64,000 nt of DNA from an uncultured Porphyromonadaceae bacterium (GCA_947175295.1 CAMWMK010000006.1:1-64000); one strand, 5' to 3'. Shown: positions 26,351 through 36,313, numbered from the stretch's first letter. Numbers and translations: made by a program. Notes: generated by a model from the letters alone, not told the origin.

Positions 26351-29300
26351 ATGAAAAGCAATTCATTAAATAAACTTATTTCCGCATTGGTAATGCCAAT
26401 TGTTCTGCTAATGATTCCGTCGGCCCATATGCAGGCATATACCTATGACCACAATCAGGTCTTCTCGCATATAAGCATAGACGAGGGATTGTCGGCCAAT
26501 CATGTGAAGGCCATATTGCGTGATAAGGACGGCTTCATATGGATAGGCACCACCAACGGGCTCAACCGATACGATGGCGCGACTGTAAAAAAATACACCT
26601 GCTTTGATACATTAAAGCAGAAAGGCAACAACAACATAGGCGTTCTACATGAGGATACGGAGGGAAACATCTGGATCGGTACAGACCGTGGAGTGTACAT
26701 GTATAAGCCCGAAACCGACAGAATATCCTATGTGGATGCATGGGATTCCCTTGCCGATGGATTTCTTAACTGGGTGCAGGATATAGTGGGAGATGACAAA
26801 GGCAACATGTGGGTGCTTATTCCGGATATGGGGATATTCCGGACATCCGTAGGGGGAGTCAACCGATATGAAATGCCTGAGGGAAGCCAGTACAAAGAGG
26901 ATTACTTCAACGACCTCTGTCTGACTGACGACGGCATCCTGTGGGCCTGTAGCTCCAACGGCAAGGTCTTTAAATACGATAAAGGCTATGATGAGATGGT
27001 GGAAGTGAAGTTCGATTTCCCGGCCTCCGGCAACAGGAAATTCTCCCGGATATTGCCTGACGGGAACAAAGGGCTTATTATATGCACCGAAGATGTAGAG
27101 GTCTTCAGAGTCTCTACGGATGGTGATCATTCCGTCAGTCAGATTCCTGTGGCCAATACAGACAAACTATATTTACGGAGTCTTGAATTGATCGGAGACC
27201 GGCTCTGGATAGGCACACAGACCGGACTGATCGAATACGATCTCAAGACTGGACTACAGAAAAGACATATCAACAATCCTGTCAATCCTCATTCCATATC
27301 AGACAACACCATATATACACTTTACGCGGATGAGGAGAAAAACCTCTGGGCCGGAACCATGTTCGGCGGGGTCAACTATATCTCCAATGACGGGATCGAT
27401 TTTTGCACCATAGAACCATATGACATTAATTCGCGCAGAGTAAGGGGAATGGCGTTCACCCCCGACTGTTCTCAGCTCGTGATAGGCAGCGAGGCTAACG
27501 GAGTGAGCATACGTGATATGGATAATGACAGATTCATAACGCCACCTTCATCCTTGACAGAGAAGTGCGCCACTATGTGTGTGACCCTTTCTGACGGAAG
27601 GGTGCTAATAGGACTTGAACGGAACGGACTGCTTGCTTATGAAGCAGGTAAGAAGCTGTATCAGTATCTTCCGCGGCAGCTCTCAGGCGAAAACACCGTG
27701 TATTCTTATCTCTGTGACAGTCACAAGACGGAATGGGTAGGTCTGGGATATGCTCTTTATCGTAGAAACGATGGAGACCGGGACTTCGTAAGGGTAGATG
27801 CCACGGAATACAGCTGGATATTCTCCCTCTTCGAGGCAAAAGACGGCACCATATGGATCGGAACCATGGGAAGCGGCTTATTCAGATACAACCCTGTTGA
27901 AAAAGATTATAAAAGATTTACATATAATGAGGACGCCCCTGACGCAAGCCCTATTTCATCCAACTCCATCAACTCGATAATGGAAGACCATGCGGGTAGG
28001 ATATGGGTTTCCACAGACAGGGGTGGACTCTGCCGATACGATAAAGATACCGAATCCTTCATAAAATACGGCCAAAAGGAAGGACTTCCCGACGATATAG
28101 TGTATAAGGTGCTTGAGGATAATGAGGGCAACCTATGGTTTGGCACAAACAACGGTCTGACTCGCTTCAATCCAGAATCTGGAGTAATAACCGTATTCAC
28201 CAAGGCCGACGGTCTCCCCGCCAATGAATTCACTTATAATTCCGCTCTTTGCGATTGTGATTCGTTATTCTATTTTGGAACGATAAACGGAGTAGTAAGA
28301 TTCAATCCAAATAGGAAAAATCAATTGAAATCGGATTATCCTGTCCTTTTTACTTCAATCTCTTTTTCTGTTCCGGAAGAGCAGGATGGAAATATAGTAT
28401 ATAAGGACGAGATTGAACTTCCCTATGATCAAAACACATTTTCCCTTACCATAGGCGTGCCGTCTGCCATCGGACTGAAGGGATCAAAGAAATACTATTA
28501 CCGGCTCCTTCCGGATGAGGATAACTGGATCCCCATGCAGGGAAATCGTATTTCCTTTACCAATCTCTCGCCTTCCACATATACCCTTGAGGTGAAGATG
28601 GAATGCGGCGATGTCGTTTCCACAAACAAGATCAAGCTTGTGATAAAGTCGCCTTGGTGGGCTTCCGGGTGGGCGATCGCTGCCTATGTCCTCTTGATAA
28701 TAGGACTGATTGTAATTATCTTCATTCTTTACCGCAGGCGTGAGCAAAAACGCCTTCACGAGCGGCAGCAGATCTTCGAATCCAATAAGGAAAAGGAAGT
28801 ATATAAGCAGAAACTTGATTTCTTCACGGAAATAGCCCATGAGATACGCACTCCGCTCTCCCTTATCGACCTTCCTCTTGAGGCGATGGAGGAAAGTGGC
28901 CTTGACAGTCCGGAGTCTGAGCACTATCTTAAGGTCACAAGGCAGAATACCGCCCGCCTGCTTGAGCTTACCTCCCAGCTGCTCGATTTCCAGAAGATCG
29001 AGGCCGGAAAACTGCGTCTTAAGCCGGAGGCGGTAGATATAGTGGAACTCTTGAAATATACACTTGACCGTTTCGAACCGACCATATCACTGCGAGAGAA
29101 GAAGCTTGTACGGGATATCAATAAGGGTAGTCTTATAACGGTAACCGATCGCGAGGCAGTCACTAAGATCCTCAGCAACCTTCTTAACAACGCTATGAAG
29201 TATGCCGATAAGAATATCTCCGTGAAGCTGGAAGAGTCTGAAGATACGCTCTTCATCAAGGTGATTTCTGACGGTGAGAAGATATCGGATGAGAACAGGG

Positions 29301-30340
29301 AGCGCATCTTTGAGACTTTCTATCAGACTGACAAGTCGCAGGAGCAGAAAAACGGCGTTGGCATAGGACTTCCTTTGTCAAAGTCTCTTGCAGTTCTGCT
29401 CGAAGGGTCACTGTATCTTGAAAACAATTATGCAGCGGAAAACACTTTTGTACTGTCACTTCCCATCAAATCCTCTGTTCACTCGGACGCTCCGACTGTC
29501 GCTGACAGCCACGGCACCTCGATCGTCTACGAGGAGGAATCCAACCAGACACCGCTCAATGCATCAGGCTATAGGGTGCTTATTGTGGAAGACAACGAGG
29601 GTATACGCACGATGCTTAACGACAGACTTTCTTCATCTTTCCTGATAACTCTTGCTTCAAACGGTAAGGAGGCCTTGGAGATACTCGCTTCCAAGACTAT
29701 GGATGTGGTGGTGACAGACATCATGATGCCTGAGATGGACGGTATGGAGCTTTGCAGGCAGATAAAGGCCAATCCGGATCTCTCGCATATTCCGATAGTC
29801 ATCATAACGGCCAAGAATGATCTTGACAGCAAGGTGAAGGGTCTGCAGCTTGGAGCGGAGGCTTATATCGAAAAACCATTCTCCATCAAGTATTTGAGGG
29901 AAATGATCGTGACCCTGCTTGAAAACCGGCGCAGGGCCCGCGAGGCGTTCGCGAAGAAACCTTTCTTCCAGGCCGAGAATATTCCGGTCAACCGGGAAGA
30001 TGAGAAGTTTATGGAAAAGGTCTTGTCTATCATCAAGGAGAACATGGAGGACGAAGGCTTCAACGTGGAAGCGTTGGGAGATAAGATGTGTATGAGCCGT
30101 TCCAATCTGCTCAGGCACATAAAGGCTGTGTTCAATCTTTCCCCAAGCGAGCTTATAAGGGTTGTCAGGCTGAAGACCGCGGCTGAACTGATAAAGACAG
30201 GAGGTTACACTCTCGGTGAGATTTCCAGAAAGATAGGTATAAGTTCACAGTCTTATTTCACCAAGATGTTCTTCAAGCAGTTCAATATTATGCCCAATGA
30301 ATTCGCCAGGCAGGTGAATGATTTGGACAAGACTACATAA
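26351..30340 (+). CDS. Hybrid two-component regulator with beta-propeller sensor
   Basis: A hybrid sensor-kinase-regulator of about 1329 residues that should control the GH36-SusCD genes. A signal peptide (MKSNSLNKLISALVMPIVLL...) precedes periplasmic Reg_prop repeats that build two seven-bladed propellers (repeated motifs such as DGFIWIGTTNGLNRYD, GNIWIGTDRGVYMY, GNLWFGTNNGLTRFN), followed by a Y_Y_Y domain at about 670-750. Then come a membrane helix near 770-790, HisKA (FFTEIAHEIRTPLSLI, near 823), HATPase (LSNLLNNAMKYADK, GVGIGLPLS), a receiver (VLIVEDNEGIRTM; phospho-Asp in VVTDIMMPEMDG) and a C-terminal AraC-type domain. The Met at 26351 gives the better signal than the upstream MNLH start. 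This is the standard HTCS layout, unlike the sugar-binding type at 10525. Confidence 0.93.
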   Translation: MKSNSLNKLISALVMPIVLLMIPSAHMQAYTYDHNQVFSHISIDEGLSANHVKAILRDKDGFIWIGTTNGLNRYDGATVKKYTCFDTLKQKGNNNIGVLHEDTEGNIWIGTDRGVYMYKPETDRISYVDAWDSLADGFLNWVQDIVGDDKGNMWVLIPDMGIFRTSVGGVNRYEMPEGSQYKEDYFNDLCLTDDGILWACSSNGKVFKYDKGYDEMVEVKFDFPASGNRKFSRILPDGNKGLIICTEDVEVFRVSTDGDHSVSQIPVANTDKLYLRSLELIGDRLWIGTQTGLIEYDLKTGLQKRHINNPVNPHSISDNTIYTLYADEEKNLWAGTMFGGVNYISNDGIDFCTIEPYDINSRRVRGMAFTPDCSQLVIGSEANGVSIRDMDNDRFITPPSSLTEKCATMCVTLSDGRVLIGLERNGLLAYEAGKKLYQYLPRQLSGENTVYSYLCDSHKTEWVGLGYALYRRNDGDRDFVRVDATEYSWIFSLFEAKDGTIWIGTMGSGLFRYNPVEKDYKRFTYNEDAPDASPISSNSINSIMEDHAGRIWVSTDRGGLCRYDKDTESFIKYGQKEGLPDDIVYKVLEDNEGNLWFGTNNGLTRFNPESGVITVFTKADGLPANEFTYNSALCDCDSLFYFGTINGVVRFNPNRKNQLKSDYPVLFTSISFSVPEEQDGNIVYKDEIELPYDQNTFSLTIGVPSAIGLKGSKKYYYRLLPDEDNWIPMQGNRISFTNLSPSTYTLEVKMECGDVVSTNKIKLVIKSPWWASGWAIAAYVLLIIGLIVIIFILYRRREQKRLHERQQIFESNKEKEVYKQKLDFFTEIAHEIRTPLSLIDLPLEAMEESGLDSPESEHYLKVTRQNTARLLELTSQLLDFQKIEAGKLRLKPEAVDIVELLKYTLDRFEPTISLREKKLVRDINKGSLITVTDREAVTKILSNLLNNAMKYADKNISVKLEESEDTLFIKVISDGEKISDENRERIFETFYQTDKSQEQKNGVGIGLPLSKSLAVLLEGSLYLENNYAAENTFVLSLPIKSSVHSDAPTVADSHGTSIVYEEESNQTPLNASGYRVLIVEDNEGIRTMLNDRLSSSFLITLASNGKEALEILASKTMDVVVTDIMMPEMDGMELCRQIKANPDLSHIPIVIITAKNDLDSKVKGLQLGAEAYIEKPFSIKYLREMIVTLLENRRRAREAFAKKPFFQAENIPVNREDEKFMEKVLSIIKENMEDEGFNVEALGDKMCMSRSNLLRHIKAVFNLSPSELIRVVRLKTAAELIKTGGYTLGEISRKIGISSQSYFTKMFFKQFNIMPNEFARQVNDLDKTT

Positions 30341-30396
30341 TATTGTGATTAGGAGTATGGATTAGGTAAAAAGTTGTTTCAGGTTCTATCTGTAGT

Positions 30397-30465
30397 AGCG
30401 CTGAGGTCGGTTTTTTGATTTATAAGAATAAGGTTAGAAAGTATTAGGTTCTCGGCCTCAGTGCT
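30397..30465 (+). terminator. Possible terminator after the second hybrid regulator
   Basis: AGCGCTGAGG (30397-30406) pairs with CCTCAGTGCT (30456-30465), with one G-U pair and a long loop, and is followed by CTTTATTTTT. The rest of the 325-base gap to the next gene holds only the promoter at 30612-30642. Confidence 0.4.
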
Positions 30466-30611
30466 CTTTATTTTTATCAGGAAGGCTCCTTTCGGATGTC
30501 AAAGGGTGAACTGGCTATGTAAAAACCTACTTAGATCGTGGGTGTCAGATAAAATACACACAAAATGGTACCATGTTTTCTCTTAGATGAGGCATTTTGG
30601 GAGAAAATAAC

Positions 30612-30642
30612 TTGACATTCTCATTAAAAAAACTTATTTTTG
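30612..30642 (+). promoter_or_regulatory. Promoter of the ATPase pair
   Basis: TTG (30612-30614), a 20-base spacer and TATTTTTG (30635-30642) fit the Bacteroidetes consensus; the start codon follows 22 bases later. Confidence 0.65.
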
Positions 30643-30664
30643 CAGTGGAAAAAAGATACTTCAA

Positions 30665-32041
30665 ATGAATTCATACAGGTTTATACTCGAAGATTACCAT
30701 GCTGTCAAGAATGCCGATATAATTCTTGATGGTTTGACTGTGCTTGCCGGTCTTAACGGATGCGGAAAGTCTACCATTTCTCGTTGGCTCTACGGTTTCA
30801 TTAAGTATAGTAATGATTTCGACCGGATTGTCGACTTGGAGACGGCTAAGGCAATCTTCGAGCGTACTGTAAGGCTATCCGAGATACTTAGACGCATTGC
30901 ATTCATCAACAAGGGACATGGGCTTCCCTCGGTTCCTAAATTCAGTGGATCTCTTGACTCGGAAGTAGTATCTTTTGAAGATCGGTTGTATGAGATAACC
31001 CAATCGAATCCGGATAAGGGTAGGGAAGACGAATATGTCGCTATGATGAGCAATCTGCTGAGACAAGGGGGATATGTGAGGTATGATGACGCGAGTTTCT
31101 CAGAAAATATGTCCTCTTTTGTAAATGATGAAGAGTCTTTTCTGGCAAAGATGCTTATGGATGGAGAAAAGAGGAAGCAGGAAAGTTCCATTCCTGATCT
31201 TTACCGTATGATAGAACAAGGGCTCGACATAAAGAGCAAGGGCCCCGTGCATATGCAGTTTTCTGAAAACGGTACTGACCTTTTGGATCATGATTACGAG
31301 TATATCGAAGTCGAAGATGGCGTCCGGCTTGTAGATGATGACGGAAAGTGTATCGTGACGGATAAGATCCTCGGGAGATTTCTGGCTCCAATGGGATTGA
31401 AACGAGCCCTATATGTAGACTCTCCGATGTCGGTATCGAATCAGGATGGAGAGGCAGGTAATGTATGGACGGATCTTAGGGTAATGCTGAGGACTCCGCT
31501 TAAGGAAATGCCGGAGGCAGCCCGTCGCATAGCCATGGAGATATCATTGATTTTAGGGGGTGAAGTTATGCTTCAGGACGAAGGGTTAGGCCGTAAGGAT
31601 CTGAGATACGTAAGAAGGGCTGATGGTCTTAATATATCCATTGATGAGGTGGCTACGGGTATGAAGTCGTTTGCATATCTGCTAAGGCTTCTTCAGAATG
31701 GCTATATAGATTCGGAAACGCTTTTAATCATTGATGAACCGGAAGCACATCTGCACCCTCAATGGATAGTGAAATTCGCAAAGGTTCTCGTGCTTATTCA
31801 GAAATTTCTCGGTGCGAAGGTAATGGTGGCAAGTCATGATCCCGATATGGTTGCGGCTATCAGTGCGATGGCGGAAGCCGAAGGTCTTTCGGATGTCACA
31901 AATTTTTATCAGGCTTCAAAAGCCCCGGGTGAGTTAAGATATTGTTTTGATAACTCAGGCAACGATATATCCCGGATTTTCGAGAGCTTCAATATTGCAC
32001 TCGACGGTATTGACAGTTATAAAGCATCTGATTTTTCTTGA
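30665..32041 (+). CDS. ABC-type AAA ATPase (AAA_15/AAA_21, OLD-like), first gene of a pair
   Basis: A cytoplasmic ATPase of 458 residues of the SMC/ABC-type group seen in many phage-defence and DNA-repair systems. Walker A GLNGCGKST lies at 29-37, an ABC-signature-like stretch VATGMKSFAYLLRLL near 328, Walker B TLLIIDEPEAHLHPQW near 351-366, and a switch His in ASHDPDMV near 389. There is no TOPRIM nuclease after the ATPase, so it is not a full OLD nuclease. It has its own promoter and overlaps or abuts the next gene: the stop TGA is at 32039-32041 and the partner ATG at 32044. The pair is clearly more AT-rich than the flanking glycan loci, suggesting horizontal gain. A defence or toxin-type ATPase-effector system is the leading hypothesis. 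Housekeeping DNA metabolism is possible. Confidence 0.85.
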   Translation: MNSYRFILEDYHAVKNADIILDGLTVLAGLNGCGKSTISRWLYGFIKYSNDFDRIVDLETAKAIFERTVRLSEILRRIAFINKGHGLPSVPKFSGSLDSEVVSFEDRLYEITQSNPDKGREDEYVAMMSNLLRQGGYVRYDDASFSENMSSFVNDEESFLAKMLMDGEKRKQESSIPDLYRMIEQGLDIKSKGPVHMQFSENGTDLLDHDYEYIEVEDGVRLVDDDGKCIVTDKILGRFLAPMGLKRALYVDSPMSVSNQDGEAGNVWTDLRVMLRTPLKEMPEAARRIAMEISLILGGEVMLQDEGLGRKDLRYVRRADGLNISIDEVATGMKSFAYLLRLLQNGYIDSETLLIIDEPEAHLHPQWIVKFAKVLVLIQKFLGAKVMVASHDPDMVAAISAMAEAEGLSDVTNFYQASKAPGELRYCFDNSGNDISRIFESFNIALDGIDSYKASDFS

Positions 32042-32043
32042 GT

Positions 32044-32835
32044 ATGAAGGAGGTGTATTTATGCTCGGAATATCTGGAAGCCCATCCGTTGTTTAAATTA
32101 TTCGGTAGCGATTTGGCTTCGTTGGCTCAGAAAGATTATCCGGGGAAAGGCTATTTCGAGGGAAAGTCTATTTCTTCGATAGATCTTGATGAGTTTGAAA
32201 GGAATACCAAGAGATCAAATGATTGCACTTCAGATGGAGTGGTGGGAATATCCGATGTGTTGGATTCCAGAATTACAAACCGTAGATTGCTTCTTACCGA
32301 ACTGCGGATGGATTATGTGAATCCGAAGAATCTGGATTTTTCGAATATAAGGAAAAAATATATTCATTCTTCCGAAATCCTGAGGGAATATGGTGCTGAT
32401 AAAAGAATAAACTCTGAGTTCGCACTGATTTTTTCAAAAAACACGGCACCTAAAGCCAGGAGATGGATAAGTAGTTGGGCTAAGGAATCTTCGAAAAAGG
32501 ATGCTGCGGATTGGAGGTCATATGATCCGGAAAGCTTCTGCAACTATATCAATTACGGGAAAAAGCTACCATTGCGACCAACTTCTGAAACAGTTGTAAA
32601 GGTAGCTGAATGGTGTGGTAAAGACGAAATGTCCTTTGAAGAACTTAATTTACTAAAAGAAAAGATATTGGCATATTGGTGGGTTATCAAGGGCAAAAAC
32701 AGATTTGTTGACTTAGAGTATATATCGGGAAAGTTACAATTATTTCTTAGTGAAGTGAGTTTTGCGTCTGAAGAAGAAAGGGAATTATGCATGTTGCTTA
32801 GAGATGAAATAGAAGAGATTATCTCCTCCATTTAA
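32044..32835 (+). CDS. Unrecognised 264-residue partner of the ATPase
   Basis: I do not recognise a family. The protein is soluble, highly charged, with no signal peptide or membrane helix. Notable features are a stretch RLLLTELRMDY near 80-90 that could hold acidic active-site residues, paired Trp/aromatic motifs (RRWISSWAKES, AYWWVIKGKNRF) and an acidic helical C-terminus. Coupling to the ATPase gene is tight: an in-frame TTG at 32038 would even overlap the ATPase stop codon, although ATG at 32044 is preferred. It is the most AT-rich gene in the neighbourhood. By analogy with other two-gene ATPase systems it may be the effector (nuclease or other toxin), but this is inference. Confidence 0.75.
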   Translation: MKEVYLCSEYLEAHPLFKLFGSDLASLAQKDYPGKGYFEGKSISSIDLDEFERNTKRSNDCTSDGVVGISDVLDSRITNRRLLLTELRMDYVNPKNLDFSNIRKKYIHSSEILREYGADKRINSEFALIFSKNTAPKARRWISSWAKESSKKDAADWRSYDPESFCNYINYGKKLPLRPTSETVVKVAEWCGKDEMSFEELNLLKEKILAYWWVIKGKNRFVDLEYISGKLQLFLSEVSFASEEERELCMLLRDEIEEIISSI

Positions 32836-32905
32836 TCTCCATCTAATCATTTGTGGAATATGATGCTTAAACCAATAGAAATATAATGAGATAGAAATAT
32901 GATGA

Positions 32906-32939
32906 AAACGGCTCCCGTCGCTGGCGACGGGAGCCGTTT
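32906..32939. terminator. Bidirectional terminator between convergent genes
   Basis: Arms AAACGGCTCCCGTCG (32906-32920) and CGACGGGAGCCGTTT (32925-32939) form a perfect 15-bp stem with a 4-base loop, flanked by T-rich sequence in both directions. It serves the ATPase pair (plus) and the secreted protein (minus). Confidence 0.85.
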
Positions 32940-32965
32940 GTTTCAAATCAATCAAGTGAATGTTG

Positions 32966-35900
32966 TTACTTTACTACGACTTTCACTGTCTGACCGCCTG
33001 CATGCACTGCGTAAATACCTGCAGGAACCTTGATTTCCATGATGTCGGAATTGCATTTTCCGATCCATACGGCAATGCCGTCGAGAGAATGGATGCTTAT
33101 CTCCTTATCCTGGAATCCTTCGATAGTGATCGCTCCATCGGAAGTGCGAATCCAGGCGTTGTCGACATTCACATCCTTCACACCGGTCGTACCCCCGCGC
33201 ACCTCGTAGCTTGAGAACAGCGCATAGTGGTTGGCCGACTTGAAGTAAGCGTCGATATATACAGCTACCCACTTATGATTGGCAAATTCAGGCGGGAACG
33301 GGAACTCTACGGTCTGCCAGCCATCACCGTCGACCGGGAACTTGCCGAGTGTCACAAAACCATCCGAGTCAAAAGTCTCTCCATAGATAGTGACATCCGC
33401 CGCTCCATAGCCTGTCCAACAATCGAAAACTATTGCCGGAGAGTCTACGTTTTCAAGGTTAAACTTAGGAAGCATCAGCATTCCTTTTGTATTTGCTTCT
33501 TCCGAGCGTCCGTAGCAGGCGATTTCGGAAGGCACTTCCATCGACGGATCAAGAAGACGGGGATTCAGGACTCCCCATTCAGCTACGCTGTAGGAATCGT
33601 CCAGACGGATGATACGTATAGGACCATACTTGAAATTTGCATTTTCAAACTCTTCCTTCAGCGGCAGGCTATACGGAGTGCCGAGCGCATCGGTAAGCCA
33701 AGCCACAGTGCCGGACACTCCTGCTACTGTAGACGGAGCGATACCGATACGGGTAGTAGCGAGAACGCTGCCTTCAGGCACGGTGTAGGTGTACTCATAT
33801 ACATTCTTGCCGAGTACTTCCGCTATCTCCCAGCCTTCCTCTCCATAGACCATCAGATTGTAGACCACATCGTCGGGATTGATGTAGTATCCGTTTTCTC
33901 CTTCAGTCGGAGCCGTCCATTGAGCTACGAGAGAAAGATTGTCTTCGGTGACGTAGCCTGAAATCGACGATACAGGTCCCGGGACATCAACACCCGTATA
34001 TACATTTGAAATCAAGGTATTTCCTTCGTCAGTACCGATAAATGTCTTTACTGATACTTGGTTGAGACCTTGGAGGGAAGGAATCTCAAGCGATACATGC
34101 TCTCCGGGAGCACCTGTCCTGACTACTGAGTTATCTCCCAAGATCACTTCGGCTCCAATCTCGACTGATTCAGGAATCAGTTTATCGGAGATGTATCTGT
34201 CAGGCATAGTAAAGCTGACGATTGCCTTAAGGTCGCCCTTGGGTGCAGCCTCTACCTTCAGATCAGAAACGCCGCATGGAATGTCGCCTGACGATGAGAG
34301 CCGTTTGACACCTATGTTTTTCAAGCGTATGCCGAGTTCATAGATATCGGCTTTGTAGTTGAACGCCAAATAGTATACCCCCGGACTTTCTACAGTAAAG
34401 CGTCGGGCATAATCAATGTATTCACAGATGTTGGCTATTTTCCCTTGTTCCTGAATGACAGTGACGATCTTCTTAGGATCAAGAGCATCCGTCAGATAAA
34501 CTCCTACCTCAATATCGGGACACCACGAACTGAAATTGCCCATCTCATATGATACCTCATAAGACTGAGTCGCATCGTCAAGCAGAATGGGCGGTGAAAA
34601 CAGCCAATCGTCGGATTTCCCTACGCTTGAATATGAACCATAGAAGCTTCCTATAGCGGGGTCATCAGGACTTTCAATGAAGCTCCAGGAACTTTTGTCC
34701 TGGTCGATATCGAAAGCAGAGAAAACCCTGGCCTGTTCAGCTGTCGGAATCACAAGGAAGTCGGGAGTCCATGGCGCACCGCAGACAATGCTGTTTGATT
34801 TCATGGATTCGGAGAGTTGGCCTGAATTGTCCACCACTACTTTTGCTGTGTAGGAAGCATAGGGCAACTCTGAGGAGATTGAGAAATCAAGATATGTGTC
34901 TGATGTGATGCCGATTTCCTCATCATTGATGTAGACGTGATATTTTAAGGCATCCGGATCAAGATAGCCGTTGTTGACACAGCGGGTCACCGCTTTCCAT
35001 TCGATTCTTGATTCCGATAGAGTCACCGATGCCGTCGGATTCGGAACATCATAACCGATAAACCTTGAATATGAGCACACGGAGCTCCTGCGTGAATCCT
35101 GAGCCACATAAAAGTCAAATGTATGCATTCCTGTAGGAATATCGGAGAAATCCACTACAAGCACATCGCCTGCAGTTGCTGTGCCTTCAGAATAAGGCAC
35201 TCCGTCTACCGACGCATACCAGTTGAGTTCTCCGGCAAACGATCCGCCTGCAAAGTATTCCGAAGGCAGGAAATAGGAGATATAGCCGCTGTTGCTGCCT
35301 TTAGAGAACTTCACATCATCTACTTCCGGACATTTAATGGGGTTGGGGTCAGCCGCCGTATCAAGCATGTACAGAAACGGGAACTGCTCGAAGTTGTCGA
35401 AATAGCAAAGCTGAGTGACGCTCTTCGCAACGGGATCTATCTCCGCAAGTCCATATGAATAATCAGTAAGGACTGTATTAAGTATAAACTTTCCTGTCGA
35501 CTCGACATACGTCATGCCGGCCATAGCGTATTTCGTAGTCAAGCCTGTAGGCATGACCACCTCCTGTACGCCTGTCTCCGGAGCGATCCTTACAAAATCA
35601 TTATTACGGTTGATTCCATACAGATTGCCGTCGGTGGGATTGTAGGCAATCGATGTGCATATCTCTTCAAACTCCGGAGTACGCAGACATACCGACTGTG
35701 CGGGATCATTGCCTGGGGCGGAATAATAGGCATAACCCATTCCGTTTTCCGAACATCCATAGCCATATACGCGGTCATTATCCTTATCATACGCACTTGA
35801 ATAGTAGTAAGGCAGATAATTCGGGAATTGAGTTTCGGGATCGATGAAATTGATCTTCCTGTCTACGAAGACTTCTCCGGTGAAAGGGTCAAGTTCAAGA

Positions 35901-36298
35901 TAGCGCAGATCCTGAAGACTGAACACATAGTATTCAGCAGTGGCGCAAAGACGCCCTTCGCGCATCCAGCCTTGAGTGAGCGAATATCCACGCTTGGTGT
36001 AGTCGTCGACATAAAGCATCTCCGTCGCCGCATCCGTATTGAAACGATACATACCGGCCGGAGTGCCGTAGACTGAATTTGTCTGATATCCCTGAATCAC
36101 CTTGCCGGAAGCTGCGATCCTGCGCAATACATCCGAACCCTTGCTTACGGTCTTTTTATTGACTGTAAGATTGGCCGGAGCCGAAATTTCCGGCCGGTTC
36201 AGCTTAAGCTGAGGTGTATCGTTCACGCCAGCTGTGTTGGCAGCCCATAATGTTGCCATCGGGACTGCCAATAAGAAGGAAAATACTGTTTTTCTCAT
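32966..36298 (-). CDS. Large secreted protein with choice-of-anchor and sorting-tail domains
   Basis: A secreted or surface protein of 1110 residues with no recognised catalytic site. It has a signal peptide (MRKTVFSFLLAVPMATLWA). The first part (about 80-310) resembles repeated propeller-like units (DPFTGEVFVDRKI, AYNPTDGNLYGI, DPVAKSVTQLCYF). The middle has fibronectin-III-like strands and two choice-of-anchor-J/adhesin-like jelly rolls (for example DWLFSPPILLDDATQSYEVS and FDCWTGYGAADVTIYGE). A C-terminal tail (ISIHSLDGIAVWIGKC...GIYAVHAGGQTVKVVVK) is like a type-IX secretion sorting domain. It follows the Omp28-like gene by 15 bases and is probably co-expressed with it. The role is unknown; adhesion or extracellular protein binding would fit. 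Confidence 0.75.
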   Translation of the reverse strand: MRKTVFSFLLAVPMATLWAANTAGVNDTPQLKLNRPEISAPANLTVNKKTVSKGSDVLRRIAASGKVIQGYQTNSVYGTPAGMYRFNTDAATEMLYVDDYTKRGYSLTQGWMREGRLCATAEYYVFSLQDLRYLELDPFTGEVFVDRKINFIDPETQFPNYLPYYYSSAYDKDNDRVYGYGCSENGMGYAYYSAPGNDPAQSVCLRTPEFEEICTSIAYNPTDGNLYGINRNNDFVRIAPETGVQEVVMPTGLTTKYAMAGMTYVESTGKFILNTVLTDYSYGLAEIDPVAKSVTQLCYFDNFEQFPFLYMLDTAADPNPIKCPEVDDVKFSKGSNSGYISYFLPSEYFAGGSFAGELNWYASVDGVPYSEGTATAGDVLVVDFSDIPTGMHTFDFYVAQDSRRSSVCSYSRFIGYDVPNPTASVTLSESRIEWKAVTRCVNNGYLDPDALKYHVYINDEEIGITSDTYLDFSISSELPYASYTAKVVVDNSGQLSESMKSNSIVCGAPWTPDFLVIPTAEQARVFSAFDIDQDKSSWSFIESPDDPAIGSFYGSYSSVGKSDDWLFSPPILLDDATQSYEVSYEMGNFSSWCPDIEVGVYLTDALDPKKIVTVIQEQGKIANICEYIDYARRFTVESPGVYYLAFNYKADIYELGIRLKNIGVKRLSSSGDIPCGVSDLKVEAAPKGDLKAIVSFTMPDRYISDKLIPESVEIGAEVILGDNSVVRTGAPGEHVSLEIPSLQGLNQVSVKTFIGTDEGNTLISNVYTGVDVPGPVSSISGYVTEDNLSLVAQWTAPTEGENGYYINPDDVVYNLMVYGEEGWEIAEVLGKNVYEYTYTVPEGSVLATTRIGIAPSTVAGVSGTVAWLTDALGTPYSLPLKEEFENANFKYGPIRIIRLDDSYSVAEWGVLNPRLLDPSMEVPSEIACYGRSEEANTKGMLMLPKFNLENVDSPAIVFDCWTGYGAADVTIYGETFDSDGFVTLGKFPVDGDGWQTVEFPFPPEFANHKWVAVYIDAYFKSANHYALFSSYEVRGGTTGVKDVNVDNAWIRTSDGAITIEGFQDKEISIHSLDGIAVWIGKCNSDIMEIKVPAGIYAVHAGGQTVKVVVK

Positions 36299-36313
36299 TG
36301 ATTGTCAGCTTAG

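Noticed and set aside
30665-32041. Full OLD-family nuclease
   Set aside because: The protein ends soon after the ATPase core and has no C-terminal TOPRIM domain.
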